DNA of 64,000 nt, taken from assembly GCA_963921825.1 (NCBI GenBank), contig OY997596.1, positions 4,469,001 to 4,533,000 of the forward strand, read 5' to 3'. The DNA is from Erodium maritimum. Taxonomy: Eukaryota; Streptophyta; Magnoliopsida; Geraniales; Geraniaceae. The position numbers and the translations under genes are program-made. The notes under the pieces were generated by a model that had not been told where the DNA came from, did not search any database, and saw nothing but the letters and a program-made list of their open reading frames with translations. Within the stretch, counting starts at the first letter, position 1. Every line of letters begins with the position of its first letter. Below are positions 55,561-64,000 of the stretch, piece after piece.

Positions 55561-56927
55561 TCCTCTTTAGGTCTCTCAAGAGTTCTGTCTTATTGCTGCC
55601 GGTTTAGAGTTCGGAGCTCGTTCTCGGTAGGAATACCGGTCCTTCGCCTTTTTGGGCCTCTTTTCGGTGTTTACCGAATTTAGGTTTAGGAGGGCTGAGT
55701 GCGAGCTTCGTCATCTGCCCTGTCTCTTGCGATCCGGCTTTGCGGTTTCTTCGGTGGACCTCCTCTTGGGTCTTTAGAGGTGAGTAGTTCGTGCTCAGGT
55801 CGTGGGACACATTTCTACAGTCTAGTGGGTTTGGATCGTTGCTGAGCTTCTCTAGCTGCTTCTGGGACTTCCTTTCGGGGACTCCTGTGGCGTGCCTTGC
55901 TGCTTACTAATCTTTGTTTGGTAATTCATCTCCCTCCTTATCCTTTCATTTGATTCGATTGGCTTGGCTTCTTCTCGACCCAATGTTTGGTGTTCGAGCT
56001 CACTGGTCTTAGGTGTTGGTGTTGGCCGCCGGTGAGTCCTTAAGGCTGTTTCTTGGTCTGAAGCCTTTCGTTTTATCTGTTGGGAGTGGTGTATCTCAGT
56101 GATTCTTCACTGATGCTGTATATGTCGATAGTGGTCCTGGCCACCGGCGTTTTTAGTACCCGCTTTCTCGCTAGGATTGAGTGTTACTAATGATACAGGG
56201 AGTCGGTACACTTCCGATTAGGTTTGCAGTGCTTCTTGTGTGTCTGCTTTACTTGGTAGCCAATTCTTGGTGGTAGCTTGGTTTAGTCGTTCTTGTTGCC
56301 CATGGTGGCTTTTCTTGTTGGGTTAGCCCTTCTTCCTTTGGTTGTTGTTTATCCTTGTAAGTCCCTGTTTGGGCTCAGCTTTCTTTGATTGTATCTTTGG
56401 TGTTTTGAGGTTCCCTGAGTGAACCATCCTTGTTTTGTTGGTACTGAGGTTCCTTGAGTGGACCGTCCTTGTGCTGTAGTTTTCTCTGTTTGAAGAGAAC
56501 CTTGGTTGAGGATCCATTGTGGATTGCTCGTGTGCTTGTATTTCAAACTCTGTTCTTCCTTCCAAAGAACAGTTTTAATTTAAATTTGCTTTGCCGGTCA
56601 AAAAAAAATAAAGATATTAATATCATTATCCGTAAAACTGTACAAAATGTTTAAAACACTCGTAAATTGCACGAATTAGATATTCTCTCTCAGCGAGCTA
56701 CAGTGTTTGTCTGCAGCTACAGTGTCCTGTTTCAAACTTCTTCATCGTTCATCCGAGTTCTTCAACCTTCTCCATCACTCCGGTAACAACTGTTCTTATA
56801 TACCTCTGTCACACGGTGTAGTGTTCAGGATGATCACCCAGTAGATCATCGAACCACCGTGTGCACTTGAGGTTCCTGGGGCCTGTTATTTCCTTGACCT
56901 CGTCTTTCTTCTTCTTCTCTGAGACCA

Positions 56928-58878
56928 TGCCTTCTAGCTCCACGGTGGGTGCGCCACCGAGTTTTGAGCATGTTACACATGGGTTGGATAGAACTGGAGA
57001 GCCAAGAAATGCAGTTGGAAGTGGCGGGAGGTTAGAGGTGGAGGAACACACGATGCAACTGCATTGGGTTTTTGTGCATAATATACCACCCAACACTTGT
57101 TCAGATTGGTTATCCAACTTGTTCCTTGAATGTGGGGAGATTGTGAAAGTGGAAGCTCCTAAGAGACCCAATGCCAGAGGAAAGTGGTTTGGTTTCGTGG
57201 CCTTCAGATCACTGGAGAGCTTTGATAAGGCAGTCAATGTGTTCAATGGGTACATTCTCAAGGGTTTTAGACTCTTTGTGGTCAAGGCTTGGAAAAGGGA
57301 TGCTACTCGAGCTAATTTGGCTCGTCCTTCTGTCTGGAGGAGGAAGGATACAAATACTATGGTTCATCCATCACCAATACTTGGCAAAGTGGTTGAAAGC
57401 AACAGAGTTATAGTGGAAAAGGCCATCTGGTTCTCTTATACAATGACACTAATGTGGAGGCTATTATGGAAGATTTTAGAGCTGAAAGAGAAGCTGAGAT
57501 AATCATGAAAGCGTTGGGAAACAGAACTGCCTTGATCTATTTCCCTGACCCATTGACTGAGTTAAAGGCTTTGCAGGATGATGGAGCCTGGCTTAAGCAT
57601 TGGATGATTGTTATCAAGAACAAAGCAAGTCTATATTTGACTGGTGGGAAATTCACTTGGGTGGCAATCCATGGAGTACCTTTCTTAGGTTGGTGCACTG
57701 AAAATTTTGAAGCTTTAACTGCTGATATTGGGGAATACGTTTGCACACACCCTTTCTCTGAGTCTGGTATTCATCTAGATGCTGCATTTGTTCTTGTTCA
57801 CTCCCATGAATACCCCAGAGTCTATTCAGAAACCAAACTTCTCTTGGAAAATCAATGTTATAATGTGATGATCAGCTCCATTAACCAATCAGTGGTTCCT
57901 TGTACACCAGTCCCAAGCCTTGCTATCTCTTCCTCTGAGTCTGAGTCACAAAAGGATTCAGAAAATGCCTTGTCATCAGAGTTTAATGCTACAACCACTC
58001 CTGGAACCTCTACTATCTCTCCTTCTATTCTGAGAGTTATTGCAAATGATTTGGTTGGTACAATATCACAGGAGAGGAATGTTGGTCCTTCTACTGATAC
58101 TAATGACTTAACTCCTTTGGTGGTTAGAGATTCAAAATTTCATGCTCTTCTTCAGTCTTGCAGTCCATCACCAGTGATTGCTGTTCCTGCTACCATTTCC
58201 TTCAAAGAAGCACTGATTTCCCCTGGATCGATCTCTACAGTAGTTCTAAATAGTGTTTCTGAGATGGTTGGCCCTACATTATTGGAGGGAAGGGATATTT
58301 CTTTACCTCTCCATACTGTGGAAGATGGGACTAACACAACCCTACAAGTACAAAAGGGAGTTTGGGGAGTTGGAGACATTAATGGGGGAGGATGTTACCC
58401 CCATTGCTGCAGAATTGGGCCCCAATTTCCAGACACCAGCTGGAGGAGATTTGGTTTTAGAGGGAAAAATCATTTTCAAACCCCCCACTTTGAGCCTAAG
58501 TACTCCAGCCCCTCACTAATGCCTTGTGATAATCCAACCTTGTCTTTCAACAGTAGAGGGGTAAAAACTGTTGCTTACAATACTAGATCAAAAGCTAAAT
58601 CTCTAGTGCCCACTGTTCCTTTAAACCTTCCTACTTCTGGCAAAATACAAAAAAATACCACTGAATTCAAAAAAGGTGGTGCTGGCACTAGAGACTACTG
58701 TAAAGCAATTTGGTTGAGAACAATTTATCAGATGATTTGGTGGCCATCCATTTTGATAACTTAGAACTTGAAGTGAATCAAGCAGTGGACTTGGAAACTC
58801 CTTCTGAAGATGAATTCAGTGACATTGGGGAGGGTGATGAGTTCAATCTGTCTGATCCTCTAGCTCTCACTACTGCCT
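56928..58878 (+). mobile_element. LINE ORF1 with RRM-like domain, cut off by LTR fragment
   Basis: ORF1 proteins of this LINE type bind RNA. From ATG 56928 the frame reads MPSSSTVGAPPSFEHVTHGL, then an RRM-like domain: WVFVHNIPPNTCSDWLSNLF, ECGEIVKVEAP, GKWFGFVAFRSLESFDKAVN, and ILKGFRLFVVKAWK. A frameshift at about 57480 leads to a 436-codon frame (57454-58764) with LKALQDDGAWLKHW and FTWVAIHGVPFLGWCTENFE, the DUF4283-like middle, and a Ser/Thr-rich linker. A second frameshift at about 58700 leads to an acidic end (EDEFSDIGEGDEFNLSDPLA). The sequence is cut at 58878 by a copia LTR fragment, so ORF2 is missing. Confidence 0.85.
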
Positions 58879-59103
58879 CCATCTTTCATACTAGTCGCTT
58901 CTAGTGAAGCTTTGTTGACTAGGGACTCATCGAGTGTGATCTATCTCGATCTATGGTTCTATTCGCATGATGGGCATAGATCAGAGCACACATCGATATA
59001 TTACTCCAACACATAAGTAATATAAAGCCGCTTTAATTTTATTTCTAACGATGATATGTACATTTGGACATTTAGGATTGAACTACGAGCACTAAGACTA
59101 ACA
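58879..59103 (-). repeat. 225-bp end fragment of the copia LTR
   Basis: It aligns without gaps to 14103-14327 (and 20876-21100), with about five substitutions, and ends ...actaagactaaca exactly at the LTR terminus. The other end of the LTR and the rest of the element are absent. It joins the LINE ORF1 on its left to gypsy pol on its right. Confidence 0.9.
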
Positions 59104-62100
59104 CTGAGTACCATATGTCGTGCATGTGAGATTAGAGTGGCTGATTGCCCTTTTTCTGGTCATTTGCTTGTGTTGGACATGACGACATTTGACGTGATCT
59201 TAGGGATGGACTGGTTAGCGAGGCACCGGGCGTCGATCGATTTCTATCGACGGCAGGTGACGGTAGTATCGGGCGACACGATCGCCACTTGTGTCTTGGG
59301 CAGTAGGAGCAGAGTTCTCCTTCCGGCATTGACCGTGGGAGATGAGGTGGAGACCGTATAGAGTAGAGAGCTGTTGCGAGTGGTGTATGAGTTCCCAGAG
59401 GTCTTTCTGGAGGAGTTGTCAGGATTACCGCCTGCGGGTGAGGTTGAGTTCAGGATCGACTTGATACTGGGGATGGCGCCGATATCCATGGCCTCGTACC
59501 GATTTGCATCAGCCGAGTTGGTCGAGCTGAAGCGACAACTCGAGGAGCTCCAGGAGAAGGGATTTATCCGTCCGAGAGCTTCACCATGGGGAGCACCCAC
59601 CCTCTTCGTGAAGAAGAAGGGTAGAGCGCTGAGGATGTGCATCGATTACCGGATGTTAAACCGGGTCACGGTGAAGAACCGCTACCCGATGTCGAGGATC
59701 GATGACTTGTTCGATCAACTGAGAGGAGCGAAGTGCTTCTCGAAGATTGATCTGCGATCCGGGTATTATCAGTTGAGGGTTCGGGAGGAGGATGTGGCGA
59801 AGACCGCATTTCGGACTCGGTATGGGCACTAGGAGTTCTTGGTGATGCCGTTTGGACTGACGAACGCGCCTTCAACGTTCATGGACCTGATGAACGGTAT
59901 CTTCCGACCCTACTTGGACCAGTTTGTCGTGGTGTTCGTAGATGATATTCTTATTTATTCGCCGAGTGAGGAGGCGCACATGGAGCATCTGAGGACAGTT
60001 TTGACGTTGTTGCACACTCACCGGTTGTACGGCAACCTGGAGATGTGCGAGTTTTGGCTCGCCGAGGTGAAGTTCCTCGGGCATGTTGTGTCCCGAGAGG
60101 GTATACTGGTCGCTCCGGCGAACATCGACGCGTTTTCGAAGTGGGCACGACCCAAGAGTGTCTTTGAGATTCGCAGCTTCCTAGGCTTGGCAGGATACTA
60201 TCGACGGTTCGTCGAGGACTTCTCACGTCTGTCCGCGCCGATGACTTACCTGAAACGCAAGGGAGCCGAGTTTGTGTGGACGGATGAGTGTGAGCGCTCC
60301 TTTACCGAGCTGAAGGCTCGTCTGACTACCGCACCCGTGTTGATAGTGTCGGAGCGAGAGATCGGATATGATGTGTATTGTGATGCGTCCGGTGAGGGAC
60401 TAGGGTGTGTGTTGATGCAGTCCAGGAAGGTAGTTGCTTATGGCTCTAGACAGTTGAAGACACATGAGCGCAACTACCTTACCCATGACTTAGATTTAGC
60501 ATCAGTCGTCTTCGCACTGAAGAGCTGGCGACACTACTTGTATGGAGAGCGATTTCGGATGTTCTCGGATCACAAGAGTCTCAAGTACATCTTCTCCCAG
60601 CGAGACTTGAACATGCGTCAGAGACGGTGGATGGAGCTACTTGAGGAGTACGATTTCGAGCTACTCTACCATCCGGGTAAGGCGAACGTGGTCGCTGATG
60701 CCCTGAGTAGGAAGTCGATCCATTGCCTTGCCGGTATAGTAGTCCGAGAATGGGACATGTTGGAGGAGTTGAGCACGATTGGGCTCGAGCTTGAGGAGAT
60801 CACCGATGGCGTGGCTCAGCCCACACTGGTTGCTCGTGTGCTGGAGGGACAGGCCGAGGATGCCGAGACGGAAGAGATTCGGGAGAGGATTAACAGCGGT
60901 GTTGACGCTGAGGGCTGAGAGAAGGGTACATATCAGGGTTTACGTTACCGAGGAGGGCTGTTTGTGTCGCGCAGCTGTAGAAATGATGTGTTGAGAGAGT
61001 CTCATCACTCACGTCTTGCTGTGCACCCGGGTGGCACCAAGATGTATCGGGATGTGAGACGGTAGTTTTGGTGGAGCGGGATGCGGAGAGCAGGTGTAGA
61101 GTTTGTCTCGAGATGCCTCACTTGTCAGCAAGTGAAGGCCTAGCATCAGCGTCCCGCCGGTCTACTACAGTCACTGCTGATGGCACAGTGGAAGTGGGAG
61201 CACGTCACGATGGACTTCGTGTGCGTCTTACCGAGGTCTCCGAGAGGGCACAATGCAGTTTGGGTAGTGGTCGACCGATTGTCCAAGTCGGCGCACTTCT
61301 TGGCCATGAGGATGACTGACACGGTTGACACTCTGAGCCGTCTGTACGTTCGTGAGATTACCCGTCTTCACAGGGTTCCAGTGTCGGTTGTATCCGACCG
61401 AGATCCTCGATTTACCTCCAGGTTTTGGGAGAGTTTGCAGATAGCACTAGGGACTGAGGTCTTGCTCAGTACAACGTATCACCCACAGACAGACGGTCAG
61501 TCAGAGCGCACGATTCAGATCTTAGAGGATATGCTGCGGGCATGCGTGTTGGATTTCTGAGGGTCATGGGAGGACCACTTAACATTGGCTGAGTTCGCCT
61601 ACAACAACAACTTCCAGGCCAATATTGGGATAACACCGTTTGAGGCGTTGTATGGTAGGCTGTGTCGATCGCCCGTGTGTTGGGCAGAGGTGGGAGACAG
61701 GAGTTTGCTTTGTCCAGATCTTGTCCGGGAGACGACCGAGAAGGTCCCGCTGATTCGGGATCGGTTGAGGACCGCACAGAGTCGACAGAAGAGTTATGCT
61801 GATAGACGGCGCCAGACCTCTCGAGTTTACAGTTGGGGATCATGTGTTTCTGAGGGTGAGCCCGAAGAAGGGGCTAGTGTGGTTCAACCGCGGCGGAGGA
61901 AAGTTGGCCCCGCGGTTTATCGGGCCTTTTGAGGTTTTGGACAGAGTGGGAGCCGTTGCTTACCGTTTTGCATTGCCACCGCAACTTGGGAACGTTCATA
62001 ACGTCTTCCACGTTTCCCAATTGCGGAAGTACACTGCGGATCCCTCCCACGTTATTGAGTGGACGGACATAGAGGTGGCTGAGGATGTTTCATATGAGGA

Positions 62101-62306
62101 GCAGCCAGTCAGGATTCTGGATACGCGAGAGCAGGTCTTGCGTGGCAAGACTATCCCACTAGTACGGGTGCAGTGGCGGCACCACGGAGTAGAGTCGACC
62201 TGGGAGCACGAGGATGAGGTTTGTGCGAAGTACCCTTGCCTGTTCGACACTTGAGGTACGTTTGTTTTAAATTTCGAGGACGAAATTCTTTTAAAGGGGG
62301 GTAGAT
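59104..62306 (+). pseudogene. Ty3-gypsy chromovirus pol (protease, RT, RNase H, integrase, chromodomain)
   Basis: Protease remnant to 59361 (DVILGMDWLARHRASIDF). [55 protein letters not shown], then after a TAG at 59830 [20 protein letters not shown], with active site FVDDILIYS. RNase [45 protein letters not shown]. Integrase: a zinc-binding H...H-C-C region near 61000-61130, [38 protein letters not shown]. Then VGDHVFLRVSPKKG, HNVFHVSQLRKY and a C-terminal chromodomain (VRILDTREQVLRGKTIPLVR, QWRHHGVESTWEHE). Stops at 59359, 59830 and 61558 and a frameshift near 61800 inactivate it. Gag and the 5' LTR are missing. Domain order and chromodomain point to Tekay/Del. Confidence 0.93.
62288..62306 (+). 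promoter_or_regulatory. Gypsy polypurine tract
   Basis: Purine-rich aaaggggggtagat directly before the LTR start TGTAAGAACC. It follows the gaggacgaaattcttttaa motif usual for this group. Confidence 0.85.
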
Positions 62307-62640
62307 TGTAAGAACCGCCCCCGGTCGATTCCGGTCGGATCGGTGGTTTTGGCGAAAGTTGACTTTCCGTCGGAAAAGTCAACCGATGACTCCGGGATTC
62401 ATTCGGGACCTTTCCGGAACCCAAAAAGCTTAGTCTTCGTTACGGTTAGCTTAATGGGTCATTTCCTTTCAAACGTTCATTTTTGTGAAAAAGTCAACAC
62501 GGGGTCAATTTCGGTCAAATAAAGGGTATTAAGGAATAAAATTAGTGTGCTGGAATTTTGCTAAGGTTGGAAGTGGACCCCCACATGGACACTTTTCCAT
62601 GGTGGCTTGGAGGAGAAGAAATCAATTCGAGCGTAATGCG
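62307..62640 (+). repeat. Truncated 3' LTR of the chromovirus
   Basis: It starts tgtaagaaccgcccccggtc, the reverse-complement counterpart of the end of the solo LTR at 43741. Similarity to LTR-like sequence runs to about 62640, then stops at the Harbinger-type segment. The LTR's other end is absent. Confidence 0.7.
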
Positions 62641-62749
62641 GATCGCTTGTTGGGCCTCCGCAAAATTGGAGACAATCTCCTTTTTCTCCAACACTTTCCC
62701 TTCCCTTCGATCCTTTCAGCTTTGACACCCTTCTGATCCATAGGCCGGC

Positions 62750-63474
62750 GGTACTCCGAAGTTTGGCGCATCCATGTGGTGTGCTCACTGTCATCCCTAA
62801 GAGTGTCTTCCCAAATACGCTTGATCAACTTGCTAGATGGTGGAAAGACGATGTCGGTGCCATATGTTGTTGAAGCTCCTCTGTGTCGGATACAACAAAG
62901 TGCTTTGACGTCCACTTGTGTTGGTTTTAGACAAGTTTCCACCAATGCTTCCACACAAAGGCACGCCTTTCCTTCTTAAAATACATTTCCTCGGCAAACG
63001 CCATAAGTTGGTCATCGGACCGGCTGTTCCTATGATCCTTGTCAAGTTGTTCGTAGTACCCTTGAAACTTCGTCACTCAAGTGTTCAGGGTCCCCTAATG
63101 TTCCTTGCACTGTTTCTCAATTCGCAATGGATCATCTGGTCCACGCATGTCAGCGACTACTCTCCCGATGGCGTCCCAATACTTCACGCTCCTCTTGGAA
63201 TTCCCGTGAATTGAGTCATAGAAATTAACAATCCAAGCGCGTACAAGACGATTTTCCTCCTCGACACTCTACAGTATTCGCGTCTTATTTGGTTGCTCTT
63301 CACTTTCTTTAGTTTTCCGTCCTTTCGCCCCTCCAAGTACATCGGGTTCGACAACACGGTGTCATCTTCGATAATCATGGGACTTTTTTGAATTGTTGGT
63401 GCAAAGTTTTGGCTCGGGAGGAATTTCTTTTGGGTTTCCGGGACAAAATCGTGCTTTGACATCTGGCTCAACAA
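62750..63474 (-). pseudogene. SANT/Myb-like PIF/Harbinger-associated protein, broken
   Basis: The frame from ATG 63456 (MSKHDFVPETQKKFLPSQNF) resembles the N-terminal tail of 'GST T3-like' SANT proteins. After a frameshift near 63260 comes VEEENRLVRAWIVNFYDSIH, VKYWDAIGRVVADM, RIEKQCKEH, then two stops, TKFQGYYEQLDK, DDQLMAFAEEMYFKKERRAF and VWKHWWKLV. This is the trihelix-like DNA-binding protein that accompanies Harbinger transposases. A minus-strand TATA (ctatataaac) lies at about 63586-63595. Three stops and a frameshift make it non-functional. Confidence 0.65.
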
Positions 63475-63833
63475 ATTACCCCAATCGTACTACATTGATA
63501 ATGAAAAAAATCGAGTGTAGAACAAGAATAGAGTAGTATTTTGAGGAGAATTATGTTGGTGTGTGAAAATTAAATGAGGTTTTTTGTTTATATAGGGGAA
63601 AAGTGAAAAAAAAACGTACGCCGACGCTACTAAGTGTCGCTAGCGGAGAGAGAGAGAAAACGAACGGCATCAAAACCGAGGTAGTCAACGGTTAGCGCTG
63701 AGTGCCAACGGCTCGTTCGTCATCGTTGAGTGCCAACGGTTACCTCACCAGTTGTACGAACCGCCAGCGAGTCGCCGACGTTCTCTCTCTGTCAACAACG
63801 AAACGTCGGCTCACCGACTGACGTTGTAGATGC
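63475..63833 (-). mobile_element. 5' end of a PIF/Harbinger-like element
   Basis: On the minus strand the sequence from 63837 reads gagcatctacaacgtcagtc, close to the GAGCATCTCCAACG-type terminal repeat common in plant Harbinger/Tourist elements, with taa adjacent as a possible 3-bp target duplication. Two direct copies of gagtgccaacgg (63698, 63726) lie inside. The opposite terminus was not found, so the element is probably truncated at the gypsy LTR junction. Confidence 0.45.
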
Positions 63834-63837
63834 TCTA

Positions 63838-64000
63838 ACCTAACTTATCCTTTGTTGTTGCGATCCTAACTACGATTGACCTTTTTTCACATTTCCTACC
63901 CGTGACCTTTAAACAATTCACATGGACTATCAAAATCCGTGAAATTAACTAAATTGTTAGTTTTTTGTGTCAAATGTCAAAAATGCCCTACAACCTAACT
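63838..64000. other. Intergenic sequence
   Basis: No gene or element recognised. Confidence 0.4.

Larger units (their letters stand above)
52499..56606 (+). mobile_element. Non-LTR retroposon, family A copy 5, with a MULE-type insertion near its 5' end
   Basis: The 14-bp duplication aataaagatattaa lies at 52485-52498 and 56607-56620, directly after a 3' terminus ttaaatttgctttgccggtc plus poly(A). If real, the element starts 118 bp past the dioxygenase stop, and the MULE-type element 52531-54051 lies inside it. The remaining 2.6 kb is GC- and T-rich with a 5' Pro/Ser-coding stretch, tandem gggtcggttttggcatcttc units near 54810-54900, and a degenerate 200-bp repeat (55260-55560). No endonuclease or RT. 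The duplicated string is AT-rich, so the 5' limit is less certain than the 3' end. Confidence 0.65.

Overview
The window is plant nuclear DNA, almost certainly a eudicot. It carries intron-containing plant genes (a clade A protein phosphatase 2C, an LTI65/RD29B-type stress protein and an SRG1-type 2-oxoglutarate dioxygenase) set in a dense, repeatedly nested field of transposable elements. I cannot name the species. Only about 5 kb is host gene; most of the rest is retroelement, MITE or decayed transposon sequence.

Layout. 1-1.05 kb: an unplaced ORF. 1.17-2.69 kb: a non-LTR retroposon (family A) with a perfect 16-bp target-site duplication (TSD). 2.98-4.43 kb: a three-exon PP2C gene on the minus strand, with a TATA box and at least five G-box/ABRE cores upstream. 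5.56-8.02 kb: a decayed LINE on the minus strand. 8.3-8.7 kb: a SANT/Myb-like transposon gene remnant. 8.83-9.08 kb: a hairpin MITE. 9.36-24.78 kb: a three-level nest in which a LINE is split by a Ty3-gypsy deletion derivative (TSD agaaa), which is itself split by a young Ty1-copia element (two 1688-bp LTRs, TSD cccac). 25.2-26.0 kb: an LTI65-like gene. 27.3-38.3 kb: further non-LTR retroposons, LINE ORF1 and RT fragments, and the first copy of a MULE-type element filled with a GTTGATAAA array. 40.1-44.3 kb: a foldback element split by a 3.5-kb solo LTR and carrying what looks like a captured TM9SF signal-peptide exon. 45.5-49.6 kb: a terminal-inverted-repeat element with two nested retroposons, ending at the TATA box of the dioxygenase gene (49.64-52.38 kb, four exons). 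52.5-56.6 kb: a family A retroposon with the second MULE-type copy nested in it. 56.9-62.6 kb: a LINE ORF1, a 225-bp scrap of the copia LTR, then a Ty3-gypsy chromovirus pol with chromodomain, polypurine tract and 3' LTR start. 62.7-63.8 kb: a PIF/Harbinger-type SANT gene remnant.

Two of the three host genes belong to abscisic-acid signalling or response. The PP2C is the type that binds PYR/PYL receptors and inhibits SnRK2 kinases, and LTI65/RD29B-type genes are classic targets of that pathway. The main interest lies in the transposable elements: a copia element with near-identical LTRs whose reverse transcriptase lacks the YVDD catalytic motif, two related MULE-type elements with long inverted repeats and an unusual internal tandem array, a foldback element with gene capture, and a transposon whose inverted repeat abuts a gene's core promoter. 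All identifications come from reading the sequence and from family knowledge; no database search was run.
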